49,859 nucleotides of DNA from Patescibacteria group bacterium (GCA_018816985.1 JAHIVA010000003.1:1-49859), one strand, 5' to 3'. Counted from the stretch's first letter, positions 1 to 9,597 are shown. Notes: generated by a model not told the origin, from the letters alone. Program-made: numbers and translations.

Positions 1-1
1 A

Positions 2-118
2 ATAAAATCTATTGGCCTGCCTAAGAAACAACTCTCTACTTCTTGTTTTACGGGTATTTACCCCATTGATTTAAAAGAACGCAAAAATGAGGTAAGTTAT
101 GATGTCCCAAACAAATAA
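2..118 (+). CDS. purF: Amidophosphoribosyltransferase, C-terminal fragment (truncated by window edge)
   Basis: Frame 2 reads IKSIGLPKKQLSTSCFTGIYPIDLKERKNEVSYDVPNK*. The GLP..-L--SCFTG-YP pattern resembles PurF C-termini. It overlaps the purN start. Confidence 0.7.
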   Translation: MKSIGLPKKQLSTSCFTGIYPIDLKERKNEVSYDVPNK

Positions 119-659
119 AATAAAATTGGTTCTTTTAGTTCACGAAGGGAGTGCTCAAACCAACCTCAAAGCAATCGGGAATGCAATTTATAAAAATAAA
201 ATAAATGCTGAAATTTCTGCAGTAATTTCTAGAAAAGAAGATACCCTGTCAACAATAGAGAGAATATTGCCAGATTATATATGTCTCTGTGGTTGGAAAA
301 AAACTATTCCCAATAAAGTGATAAAAAAATATAAAAATAAAATCTTAAATTTACATCCGGGCTTAATTCCAGATACATTAGATAAAAATGCAAAGAAAAT
401 AAGAAATCCAGACAACACAGAAGCTTTATGGAATAAAGGAATGTACGGCAATAGGGCAATTGCTAATTTTCTAGATAAAAAAGCTACTTTTGCTGGTTCT
501 TCTGTTCATTTTTTAACTTTAAATTTTGATTTCGGTCCGGTCTTGGGCAGAACTTTTGAACAAATTAAAACTGATGATACAATTGAATCTCTATATTTAA
601 GACTAAAGAAAAAAGAAAATGAATTGTATGTAAAAGTTTTAGAAAAATTAACCTCCTGA
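99..659 (+). CDS. purN: Phosphoribosylglycinamide formyltransferase-like protein (divergent PurN)
   Basis: Formyltransferase motifs NLHPGLIP and AGSSVHFLTLNFDFGPVLGR retain the N/H/D catalytic set. Lies directly after purF. SD-like GAGGT upstream. Confidence 0.75.
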   Translation: MMSQTNKIKLVLLVHEGSAQTNLKAIGNAIYKNKINAEISAVISRKEDTLSTIERILPDYICLCGWKKTIPNKVIKKYKNKILNLHPGLIPDTLDKNAKKIRNPDNTEALWNKGMYGNRAIANFLDKKATFAGSSVHFLTLNFDFGPVLGRTFEQIKTDDTIESLYLRLKKKENELYVKVLEKLTS

Positions 660-664
660 CCAAT

Positions 665-685
665 GTTCAACTCTCAGTGTTGAAC
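665..685. repeat. 21-nt inverted repeat GTTCAAC-7nt-GTTGAAC (copy A)
   Basis: gttcaactctcagtgttgaac, just past the RAYT stop codon. Confidence 0.85.
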
Positions 686-686
686 A

Positions 687-1352
687 CTACTCTAGTTCTT
701 CTTTTTCTTCTTTTAACATTTTTGAACCACTACTTTTAACAAAATCATGATATTCGTTTTTATCTTTGAATTGTTCAAGAACAATATCTAGGGCGAGAAG
801 TTTACCCCAACGATTTTCATTTACAAAATCCTGATAGCTTGAATACGTATATTTATTTTCTTTATTAGCCCACACAGCAATCTCTCTTGGATTTCTGTGA
901 ATATAAGCAGAAACATGGAGAAGTTGAGTGTTGTCTTTTATGTGTACTGCTTTATAAGGTCCCTGGAAAAGATGCCCAGATTTTTGATATTTTGTGTTGT
1001 AATATTTTGTATAGCCATTTAATATTCTTTGCATATACTGAGCAATGCCACCTTCTTTTTCTTCCTTAAGAATTAAATGAAAATGATTTTGCATTAAACA
1101 AAAGGAAACGAGTTCGACATAACAATCTTTGACTATTTTGTTTATAATTTCTTTATCAATGTTCAACACCGAGGGTTGAACAAGTCCCTTGGACAATCTA
1201 TTGATATTTGGAAAGGTAACAGGAGATTGAAAATAAAGAATAATAAAAAGAAAACGAAACCAATCATTGGTATCATGAAAAATAACTTGCTTTCTTGTAC
1301 CACGATTTAAAACATGATAATACTCTCCAGGGGCTATTTTTATATTTCTCAT
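687..1352 (-). mobile_element. REP-associated tyrosine transposase (Y1_Tnp/RAYT, IS200-like HUH)
   Basis: PGEYYHVLNRGT...FCLMQNHFHLIL...YTKYYNTKYQKSGHLFQGPYKAVHI: HUH motif (HFH) and Y1 region, flanked by inverted repeats. Confidence 0.88.
1161..1181. repeat. 21-nt inverted repeat (copy B), inside the RAYT coding sequence
   Basis: gttcaacaccgagggttgaac, same 7-bp arms as the flanking copies. Confidence 0.8.
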
Positions 1353-1381
1353 AAATAGATTATATATAAAACAGATAAACT

Positions 1382-1402
1382 GTTCAACCCTCAGGGTTGA
1401 AC
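1382..1402. repeat. 21-nt inverted repeat (copy C), 10-bp perfect arms
   Basis: gttcaaccctcagggttgaac, upstream of the RAYT start. Confidence 0.85.
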
Positions 1403-1440
1403 ACTTTGTTTTTTGTTGGTAATTTTGTTATTCTAATATC

Positions 1441-2202
1441 ATGTCCTCAAACCTTGAAGGTCCAAAAATTAGTTTCAAAAAACATACTGGAAAAGAAACT
1501 AGGGTTCAGATAATTAATGAAACTCAAATTAACCATGGAGATTTCGGAGAAGTGTTTGATACTTTAGTCGAAATTGGTGGACACAGAAAAAGATTTATAG
1601 TAAAAAAATATTTTGACTATCCAACAGATGCAATTGAAAAGCGTACTAAGGCTTCACCCCTTGGATGGTCAAAAATAAATGCTCAAACAGCGTTTAAAAA
1701 CTATTCCTTAGCTCAAAAAGCTGGTTTAAAAGTATTCCCAACTTTTCGAATGGGTGAAGATAAAAAAAGCATATTGATGACTACGGGCTTTTTGGACAAT
1801 CAAATATGTGTGAGCAGTAATAATAAAATAACCGTAGTTGAATTAGGGCGCCCTTTAATAAAAGAAATGGGGGGAGAGATGTTAGACAAATTTTTGTCAA
1901 CTATTTTTACAGAAGGTTTAAAGGCCTCTCAGAAGCAGATAAGTTTACATTCTGATATGTTTTTCTTTATTTTAAGTAAAGATGAGCCAACAAAAATAGA
2001 TTTTGTTCTTGGTGATTTAGATAATTTAAGGAAAGAAGAAAAATTGATACCGACAGAAAGTATTAAATCAGATAATATGATAAATATAAAAAAAGCCTTA
2101 TACCACTTTTGTGAAAAAAATATTAATCGTAATTTTTCAAAAAAGTTTTTGGATAAAATTGAATATTATTATACACAAAATGTTTATAGAGATTTTAAAT
2201 AA
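1441..2202 (+). CDS. Hypothetical protein, possibly kinase-fold
   Basis: HGDFGEVFDT resembles a G-loop, FIVKKYF a VAIK-like Lys, LHSDMFFFILS a catalytic-loop-like segment, and VLGDLDNL a DFG-like segment. Possible -10 TATTCT 6 nt before the ATG. Confidence 0.45.
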   Translation: MSSNLEGPKISFKKHTGKETRVQIINETQINHGDFGEVFDTLVEIGGHRKRFIVKKYFDYPTDAIEKRTKASPLGWSKINAQTAFKNYSLAQKAGLKVFPTFRMGEDKKSILMTTGFLDNQICVSSNNKITVVELGRPLIKEMGGEMLDKFLSTIFTEGLKASQKQISLHSDMFFFILSKDEPTKIDFVLGDLDNLRKEEKLIPTESIKSDNMINIKKALYHFCEKNINRNFSKKFLDKIEYYYTQNVYRDFK

Positions 2203-2207
2203 TTTTT

Positions 2208-3521
2208 ATGCAAAAGCAAAAAATTTTAATAATAGGTAGCGGAGGTAGGGAACATGCTATTGGGTGGAAAGTAGCGCAGTCGCCTGACGTAGGGCAGATT
2301 TTTTTTGCGCCCGGAAATGGCGGTACTGGTAAAATTGGAATTAATGTGGACATAAAGGCAACTGATATTTTAGGGCTTTTGGAATTTGCCAAAAAAGAAA
2401 AAATAGATTTAACTCTCGCTCTGCCAGACGACCTGCTTGCCCTAGGAATAGTGGACGAATTTAAAAAAGCTGGTTTGCGAATCTGGGGACCAACTAAAAG
2501 TGCAGCCAAACTTGAATGGTCTAAAGCTTTTTCAAAGAATTTTATGAAAAAACACAAATTACCGACAGCTAAATTTGAGATTTTTACTGATTGTGAAAAA
2601 GCTAAAGAATATGTCCAAAAACAATCTTTCCCGATTGTGGTAAAAGCCAGCGGTCTAGCTCTTGGTAAGGGCGTAATTATTGCAAAAACAAAAGAAGAAG
2701 CTTTTAAGGCATTGGAAAATATTTTGGTTAAAAAAGTTTTTGGAAATTCTAATAATGAAGTTGTCATTGAAGAGTTCCTGGTTGGGCCAGAGATTTCGAT
2801 TCATATGTTTTCTGATGGAAAAAATTATAAAATGTTCCCGACCTCACAGGATCACAAAAAAATAGGGGAGAATGACATTGGATTAAATACTGGTGGCATG
2901 GGCACCATTGCCCCGTTGCCTTTTGTAAATAGCGAACTTTTTAAAAATATAGAAAAAGAAATTGTTGCCCAGACTATTCAAGCAATGCAAAAAGATAGCA
3001 ATTCTTTTTTAGGCGTACTCTACCCGGGATTAATCCTCACCCAAGATGGTCCAAAGATTCTTGAATACAATGCGCGTTTTGGTGATCCGGAAACGCAAAC
3101 ATATATGCGACTTTTAGAAACAGATATTTTGGATATTTTCAATGCTTGTATTGACGGCACCCTAGATAAACAAAAAATTGTCTGGAAAAAAGCAAGCGCT
3201 TGCACTGTCGTGTTGGCTTCGAGTGGTTATCCAGAAAATTATGAAAAAGGTAAAGTGATTTCAGGTATTGAAGAAGCCGAAAAAAATGCCGATATTGTTA
3301 TTTTCCACGCTGGCACAAAAATAGAAAAAAGTACAAGGCAAGACCTTGTACAAAACTTAATCACTAATGGTGGGCGAGTTTTGGGAGTTTCGGCTGTTGG
3401 AAATACTCTAGAAGAAGCACTGACGAAAGCCTATAAAGCCATAGAAAAAATTTCTTTTCAAGATATGTATTATCGCCACGACATCGGCCAGTCGGCTCTG
3501 AAAATAAGTAAAATAATTTAA
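2208..3521 (+). CDS. purD: Phosphoribosylamine-glycine ligase
   Basis: ILIIGSGGREHAIGWK, FGDPETQ, TNGGRVLGV...DIGQSAL are typical of PurD. Confidence 0.97.
   Translation: MQKQKILIIGSGGREHAIGWKVAQSPDVGQIFFAPGNGGTGKIGINVDIKATDILGLLEFAKKEKIDLTLALPDDLLALGIVDEFKKAGLRIWGPTKSAAKLEWSKAFSKNFMKKHKLPTAKFEIFTDCEKAKEYVQKQSFPIVVKASGLALGKGVIIAKTKEEAFKALENILVKKVFGNSNNEVVIEEFLVGPEISIHMFSDGKNYKMFPTSQDHKKIGENDIGLNTGGMGTIAPLPFVNSELFKNIEKEIVAQTIQAMQKDSNSFLGVLYPGLILTQDGPKILEYNARFGDPETQTYMRLLETDILDIFNACIDGTLDKQKIVWKKASACTVVLASSGYPENYEKGKVISGIEEAEKNADIVIFHAGTKIEKSTRQDLVQNLITNGGRVLGVSAVGNTLEEALTKAYKAIEKISFQDMYYRHDIGQSALKISKII
3331..3351. repeat. In-frame palindromic insert in purD (8-bp arms, 5-nt loop)
   Basis: gtacaagg-caaga-ccttgtac, encoding STRQDLVQ. 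Confidence 0.7.
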
Positions 3522-3578
3522 AAAAAAATTAAATTCCTTAATATATCATATATGGTAGGTTAAGAAAAAAACTAATTT

Positions 3579-4913
3579 TTATTTATCCCAATTGAAAAAT
3601 TGTTCTCGGTCGGGACCAGTGCCGACAGAGATGATTTTGACATTCAAATCGGAAAGTTTATTTTTTATATATTTTAAATACGCGGAAAGTTCTTTGGAAA
3701 CTTTTTGCTTATTGTTAACGCCAAAATTAGCTTCACCCCAGCCGGGCATTTCCTCCGTCTGTACACTCATTACTTGGCTTAATTGAAGTGGAAATTCTTT
3801 TAACACTTTTCCTTGGTGTTTGTATCCCGTAACCACTTTGATTTTATTACTTAGGCAAATATCTGCTTTGTTGATAAAAATTTTATTGGCACCCGAAAGG
3901 GTAATGGCATAACGAAGCGCAAACAAATCAAGCCAGCCACACATTCGAGGACGCCCGGTGGTTGCTCCAAATTCTTGCCCAGCCTTTTGAAAAAGTTTTT
4001 CTAGAGTTTCGTCTTTAATTCTAGCAGGAAAACTTCCACCACCCACTTTAGTAGTATAAGCTTTAATCACACCATAAATATTTTGCAAATAAGTGTGCGG
4101 TACGCCCAAACCGAGACAAACATTAGCTGGTAGGGTATTACTACTAGTCACGTTTGGGTAATCTCCAAAATCTATGTCCAGCATCACTCCTTGAGCACCT
4201 TCGGCTAAAATATTTTTTCCTTCTTTCAATCTTTTTTGAGTTAACGAAGATACATCACAAATCTGTAATTTTTTTAATTTTTTCAGAGCATCTTCCCATT
4301 TTTTCTTGGCTTCATTGATTTTTTTTATTGAATATTGAAAATTATATTTTTCTTTATACATTTTTAAAAAATTCATTTGAAAATCTAAAAGGTCGGATTT
4401 TTGTTTATTGAAATCCAGCAACAAAATATCTCCAATTAAAAGACCTCGGCGCGCCCTGGAATCAGCATAGCTGGGACCAATACCCTTGGCAGTGGTGCCC
4501 ACTTTTGTTCCCGACTTGCTTCTGCTATATTCTTCAGCCTGGTCTAAAAATGGGTGTAAGTATGAAACCAATTTCGCCCGATTGGAAATATAAAGACGAG
4601 GCTTAACATCAAAGCCTAAACTTTTTAGCTGAGATATTTCCGCAATTAATGATACAGCATCAACTACCACACCATTACCAATATATAATTCTGTGCCTTT
4701 CTGAAGGCAACCAGATGGGACAATGTGTCCAATAAAAGTAGTATCACCATACTTAAGGGTATGTCCTGCATTTGCTCCACCCTGGAAACGGGCAACTCCG
4801 GAATAAATTCTTGAAGATAATAACTGGTCTATATTTTTACCTTTTCCTTCATCTCCCCATTGAAGACCCACAACCACATCAATAAAACCTTTTTTGAGAA
4901 TTTTTTTTACCAT
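3579..4913 (-). CDS. purA: Adenylosuccinate synthetase
   Basis: VGLQWGDEGKGK...GGANAGHT...GTTAKGIGPSYADS...TTGRPRMCGW. Confidence 0.97.
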   Translation of the reverse strand: MVKKILKKGFIDVVVGLQWGDEGKGKNIDQLLSSRIYSGVARFQGGANAGHTLKYGDTTFIGHIVPSGCLQKGTELYIGNGVVVDAVSLIAEISQLKSLGFDVKPRLYISNRAKLVSYLHPFLDQAEEYSRSKSGTKVGTTAKGIGPSYADSRARRGLLIGDILLLDFNKQKSDLLDFQMNFLKMYKEKYNFQYSIKKINEAKKKWEDALKKLKKLQICDVSSLTQKRLKEGKNILAEGAQGVMLDIDFGDYPNVTSSNTLPANVCLGLGVPHTYLQNIYGVIKAYTTKVGGGSFPARIKDETLEKLFQKAGQEFGATTGRPRMCGWLDLFALRYAITLSGANKIFINKADICLSNKIKVVTGYKHQGKVLKEFPLQLSQVMSVQTEEMPGWGEANFGVNNKQKVSKELSAYLKYIKNKLSDLNVKIISVGTGPDREQFFNWDK

Positions 4914-6394
4914 TATTTATCAAGACTATAATTAGGAGCTTCTTTGGTAATAATAACATCGTGGGGGTGATTTTCTTTTATGCCAGAGTTAGTAATTCTG
5001 ACAAATTTTGCTTTAGCTTGAAGAGTTTTTATATTTTTCGCTCCACAATATCCCATTCCAGCTCGAAGTCCACCCACTAACTGATAAATTACTTCTGCTA
5101 ATCCGCCTTTAAAAGAAACTCTCCCGACTATTCCTTCCGGTATAAGTTTTTTTATATCATCTTCTGTGTCTTGAAAATATCTATCTTTTGAACCAAGCTG
5201 CATAGCTTCAATCGAACCCATACCACGATAAGTTTTATATTTTCTAGATTCAAAAATAATCATTTCGCCAGGAGATTCTTCCACTCCAGCAAACAAAGAA
5301 CCAGCCATAATAGAACTTGCCCCAGCAGCAAGAGCCTTAGGAATGTCTCCTGTATATTTTATACCTCCATCAGCAATAATAGGTACTCCTGAGCCGGCAA
5401 TAGCTTGCGCAACCTCATAGACAGCAGAAAATTGGGGAAAACCCACACCAGCAATTATCCGAGTAGTACAAATAGAACCAGGACCAATTCCCACCTTAAT
5501 TGCATCAGCTCCGGCTTTGACCAGGTCTCGAGCTGCCTCTCCAGTGGCGATATTTCCCGCGATTACTTCCAGCTTTGGAAATTCCTTTTTTATTTTCTTG
5601 AGTATTTCTATTACTCCTTTAGAGTGTCCATGAGCCGTATCTATCACAACTACATCCACTCCATTTTTCTCTAGCGCTTCAACTCTTTTTACGGTATCTC
5701 CTGATACCCCTATCGCAGCACCAACACGTAAACGCCCCAAACTATCTCGAGAAGATTTCGGACGAGATTTTACTTTCATTATATCTTTATAGGTAATTAA
5801 TCCGATAAGCCTGTTTTGCTTATCAACTAACGGTAATTTTTCAACTTTATGCTCTGTTAGAATTTTTTCAGCTTCTTTTAAATCTGTACCAATACTTCCA
5901 AGTATTAAATTTTTCTTGGTCATAATTTCACTTACAGGAAGTTCAAAATTTTTTTGAAATCGTAAATCACGATTAGTTAAGATTCCTTTTAATTCCTTAT
6001 TTTTACCAACTATCGGAATTCCACCAATTTTATTATCCTTCATTAAGGCCATGGCTTCAGAAAGTAGAGCTTTTTCTGTTAGGGTTATTGGGTCGTGAAT
6101 CATCCCGCTTTCAGAACGTTTAACCTTGCGCACTTCATCTGCCTGTTTTTGGATACTTAAATTTTTATGGATAATCCCGATGCCTCCTTCTTGGGCCATT
6201 GCTATCGCCATCGCCGCTTCCGTAACCATATCCATGGCCGCTGAAATAATTGGAACGTGGAGGGTTATTTTTTTAGTCAGTTTAGAAGAAATATCAACCT
6301 CGCGAGGTAAAACTTCTGAATATTGGGGTATCAGCAAAACATCATCATAGGTAAGACCTTCTTTAAAATTTTCTCTCTGTGCTTTCAAAGCCAT
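4913..6394 (-). CDS. guaB: IMP dehydrogenase with CBS domains
   Basis: [45 protein letters not shown] pair in the middle. Confidence 0.97.
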   Translation of the reverse strand: MALKAQRENFKEGLTYDDVLLIPQYSEVLPREVDISSKLTKKITLHVPIISAAMDMVTEAAMAIAMAQEGGIGIIHKNLSIQKQADEVRKVKRSESGMIHDPITLTEKALLSEAMALMKDNKIGGIPIVGKNKELKGILTNRDLRFQKNFELPVSEIMTKKNLILGSIGTDLKEAEKILTEHKVEKLPLVDKQNRLIGLITYKDIMKVKSRPKSSRDSLGRLRVGAAIGVSGDTVKRVEALEKNGVDVVVIDTAHGHSKGVIEILKKIKKEFPKLEVIAGNIATGEAARDLVKAGADAIKVGIGPGSICTTRIIAGVGFPQFSAVYEVAQAIAGSGVPIIADGGIKYTGDIPKALAAGASSIMAGSLFAGVEESPGEMIIFESRKYKTYRGMGSIEAMQLGSKDRYFQDTEDDIKKLIPEGIVGRVSFKGGLAEVIYQLVGGLRAGMGYCGAKNIKTLQAKAKFVRITNSGIKENHPHDVIITKEAPNYSLDK

Positions 6395-6419
6395 AATATA
6401 TTATGTATACTACCATATT

Positions 6420-7943
6420 ATGAATAAGATACAAATACTAATAGTAGATTATGGGTCGCAATATACACTGGTTATTGGTCGGACATTGCGTGAACTCGGA
6501 GTGCGCAGTGTGATTTTGCCACCAGATAAAGCGGAAGATTGGATAAAAAATAATCTACCAAAAGCAGTCATTCTCTCTGGTAGTAATTGGAGCGTCCACA
6601 ATGAAGGAGCACCAGAGTTACCAAAGTCGCTTAATGTCACTGGTGTAAAATATCCAATTTTGGGTATTTGTTATGGAATGCAGTTGCTGGCCCATAAACT
6701 TAACGGCTTAGTTGAGCGCCCACTGGCCCATCGTGAATACGGACCAGCTAATGCAATATTAAATACAAATCATCCATTTTTTTATGGTGTCTCTAAAAAA
6801 ACTCAAGTTTGGGCCAGTCATGGAGATACTGTTGCAAAACTTCCAAAAGGTTTTATTTCCATCGCCACCTCTGGCGGAATAGCTGCCATGAGCAGTAAAA
6901 ATAATCGAGTATTGGGAATTCAGTTTCATCCCGAAGTCGTTAATACTAAAGAAGGTAAAAAAATATTGCAAAACTTTTTGAACATTTCTAATTGTCAGAA
7001 AGACTGGAACCCAATAAATTTAATTCATGAAATTCAAAAAGAAGTGACTGGCCTTGTCGGTAAAAAAAATGTTATCTTGGGCGTTTCTGGCGGAGTAGAT
7101 TCCACTACCTTGGCTGCTGTACTGGCTCCAATTTTTGGTAAAAGACTTATTTGTATAGCAATAGATACCGGCGGACTCAGAGCCAATGAATTGGAAGAAT
7201 TAAAAACAAATACAAAAAGTGCCGGAGTAAAAAATCTGATTATCATTAATACGAAAAAAGAATTTATAAAAAATATTGGTACAACAATTGATGGAGAAGA
7301 AAAACGCGCTAAATTTCGTAAAGTGTATCAAAAAATATTTAAAGAACAAATAAAAAAATACAAAGCCGGTTTTATGGTGCAGGGAACTCTAGCTACTGAT
7401 ATTATAGAAAGCGGAAAAGCAGGCAAGTCGGCTATGATAAAAACGCATCATAATGTGGGTCTTTCTTGGGAAGTGGAAGATTTACATCCATTTAGAAATT
7501 TATTTAAATATGAAGTTCGAGAACTTGCCCGAGCGCTCAAACTTCCAAAAGCTATATATGAACGTAATCCATTTCCAGGCCCGGGCTTGTTCTTGCGAAT
7601 CGTCGGCACATCAGTTTCTGAAGAAAATATTAAACTGGTACGGGAAGCAGACAAAACCGTTGCCAATATTTTGAAAAAGTATAAACTTACTAAAAATATT
7701 TCCCAGCTCATTGTGGCACTTTTGGGTATTAATTCTGTCGGAGTAAAAGGCGACGAACGTGTTTACGGCCATTCTCTAGCTATTCGAGCCGTGCAGACGG
7801 CAGATTTTATGACCGCCAAAGGTTATTATTTTCCCCAGGAAGTTGTAAATGAAATTACTAATGCGCTCACGAAGCATAAAAATATTGTCCGCGTATTTTT
7901 CGATATGACTCCCAAACCCCCAGCTACAACTGAGTTTGAGTAG
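6420..7943 (+). CDS. guaA: GMP synthase (glutamine-hydrolysing)
   Basis: LGICYGMQLLAHKL, ILGVSGGVDSTTLAA, C-terminal TPKPPATTEFE. Confidence 0.97.
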   Translation: MNKIQILIVDYGSQYTLVIGRTLRELGVRSVILPPDKAEDWIKNNLPKAVILSGSNWSVHNEGAPELPKSLNVTGVKYPILGICYGMQLLAHKLNGLVERPLAHREYGPANAILNTNHPFFYGVSKKTQVWASHGDTVAKLPKGFISIATSGGIAAMSSKNNRVLGIQFHPEVVNTKEGKKILQNFLNISNCQKDWNPINLIHEIQKEVTGLVGKKNVILGVSGGVDSTTLAAVLAPIFGKRLICIAIDTGGLRANELEELKTNTKSAGVKNLIIINTKKEFIKNIGTTIDGEEKRAKFRKVYQKIFKEQIKKYKAGFMVQGTLATDIIESGKAGKSAMIKTHHNVGLSWEVEDLHPFRNLFKYEVRELARALKLPKAIYERNPFPGPGLFLRIVGTSVSEENIKLVREADKTVANILKKYKLTKNISQLIVALLGINSVGVKGDERVYGHSLAIRAVQTADFMTAKGYYFPQEVVNEITNALTKHKNIVRVFFDMTPKPPATTEFE

Positions 7944-7969
7944 AAATAAAATTATGCTAATATGACTTT

Positions 7970-9550
7970 ATGAAAATTCCCAAAAAAATCTCTAGCGCTT
8001 TAATTTCAGTTTTTAATAAAGATGGGCTAGAAGAAATTGTTAAACTTCTCGCTAGATACAAAGTAAAAATTATTTCTACTGGTGGTACGGCGGAGTTCAT
8101 TCGCAAATTAAAAATTCCAGTAACTGAAGTAGAAGCAATTACTAATTTTCCAGCAATTTTCGGGAGCAGAGTAAAGACACTACAGCCACAAATTTTTGGT
8201 GGGATTTTGAATCGTCGAGACAACAAAAAAGACCAAAAAGAAAAAGAAGAACACAAGATAGCCGATATTGATTTAGTTATCGTGGATCTTTATCCGTTTG
8301 AAGAAACTCTCGAGAAATATGGAAACGAACCCTCCTTCGCCAAGACTTCGAAAGGCGAGGCAGAAATTATTGAAAAAATAGATATTGGTGGAATAGCACT
8401 TATTCGAGCAGCCGCGAAAAATTTTAACGATGTGGTAGTTATTCCTTCTAAATACCAATATCAAGAATTAATTAAAATACTAAAAAAGAGTGCAAAAACT
8501 ACTTTGGAACAACGTAAAAAATTCGCTGGTCAAGCGTTTGAAGTAACTAGCATTTACGATACTGCTATTCGTGGATATTTTCAGGGTGTGTCAAAGGCGG
8601 GCTTTGACACGAGTATTAAACTTCGCTACGGGGAAAATCCGCACCAAGGAGGAAAATTTGTCGGCAACTTGTCCGAAATATTTTCTCAACTTAATGGCAA
8701 AGAACTTTCTTATAACAACCTTCTTGATACTGAAGCTGCTATCACAACCATTAGTGATTTTAAAGATCCCGCTTTCGCTATTATTAAACACCTGAATGCC
8801 TGCGGTTTAGCTGTTCGCAAAGAAGGAAAACTTTTAGATGCATATAAAGCCGCCTATAAAGCTGACCCACTTTCTGCCTTTGGTGGAGTGTTTGCTACTA
8901 ATAGAATCATTAAAGAAAATATTGCTAAATATATAAAAAAACAAAAGATTTTTTTAGAAGTAATTATTGCTCCAGATTTTACAAAAAAGGCTCTAGAAAT
9001 ATTAAAGGAGAAAAAAGATTGTCGAATTTTAAAGTGCTTGCCCGCCGAAGCCTTGGCGAAGGCGGGGCAAAATCCAATTCTACCTACCAAGCAAATTCGC
9101 ACTTGTTTTACGGGACTACTTGTTCAGGACAGAGATACTCACGTGGAAAATGAAAAAGATTTAAAAATTGTTACAAAAAGAAAACCTACCAAACAGGAAG
9201 AAAAAGATTTACTGATGGCCGCTATCGCCACTAAACATTTAAAATCTAATTCTGTGGCTCTGGTAAAAAACGGCACGCTTGTTTCTATGGGTTGTGGACA
9301 GACATCTCGCATTGATGCCCTAAAGCAGGCAATTGATAAAGCTAAAAAATTTGGATTTTCACTTAAAGGTGCCGTGCTTTCTTCGGAAGCTTTTTTTCCA
9401 TTTCCTGATTCTGTGGAGATGGCAGGGAAGGCAGGAGTAAGCGCCGTTATTCAACCCGGAGGTTCCAAGAACGACCAAGCTTCCATCGACATGGCTAATA
9501 AATACAAAATGGCTATGGTTACAACTGGTTTTCGGCATTTTAAGCATTAA
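7970..9550 (+). CDS. purH: Bifunctional AICAR transformylase/IMP cyclohydrolase
   Basis: STGGTAEFIRK, LRYGENPHQ, AIIKHLNACG, EAFFPFPDSVEMAGKAGVSAVIQPGGS. Confidence 0.96.
   Translation: MKIPKKISSALISVFNKDGLEEIVKLLARYKVKIISTGGTAEFIRKLKIPVTEVEAITNFPAIFGSRVKTLQPQIFGGILNRRDNKKDQKEKEEHKIADIDLVIVDLYPFEETLEKYGNEPSFAKTSKGEAEIIEKIDIGGIALIRAAAKNFNDVVVIPSKYQYQELIKILKKSAKTTLEQRKKFAGQAFEVTSIYDTAIRGYFQGVSKAGFDTSIKLRYGENPHQGGKFVGNLSEIFSQLNGKELSYNNLLDTEAAITTISDFKDPAFAIIKHLNACGLAVRKEGKLLDAYKAAYKADPLSAFGGVFATNRIIKENIAKYIKKQKIFLEVIIAPDFTKKALEILKEKKDCRILKCLPAEALAKAGQNPILPTKQIRTCFTGLLVQDRDTHVENEKDLKIVTKRKPTKQEEKDLLMAAIATKHLKSNSVALVKNGTLVSMGCGQTSRIDALKQAIDKAKKFGFSLKGAVLSSEAFFPFPDSVEMAGKAGVSAVIQPGGSKNDQASIDMANKYKMAMVTTGFRHFKH
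8334..8350. repeat. Interspersed element core (ccttcgccaagacttcg) in frame in purH
   Basis: 16/17 match to the reverse complement of 9046-9062; the region encodes EPSFAKTSKGEAE. Confidence 0.65.
8588..8610. repeat. In-frame palindrome in purH (9-bp perfect arms, 5-nt loop)
   Basis: gtgtcaaag-gcggg-ctttgacac, encoding GVSKAGFDT. Confidence 0.7.
9038..9070. repeat. In-frame GC-rich hairpin element in purH
   Basis: ttgcccgccgaagccttggcgaaggcggggcaa, encoding LPAEALAKAGQ; core shared in inverse orientation with 8334-8350. Confidence 0.7.
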
Positions 9551-9597
9551 AATTATATTTTTGTTTTATATTAAAAAAATGATAAGATAAAATTACT

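Noticed and set aside
2195-2767. 190-aa minus-strand ORF opposite purD
   Set aside because: Fully antisense to a well-supported PurD; composition looks like a reverse-complement shadow ORF.
3535-3565. Possible terminator between convergent purD and purA
   Set aside because: cttaatatat...ttaag pairing is weak and AT-only; not enough to call.
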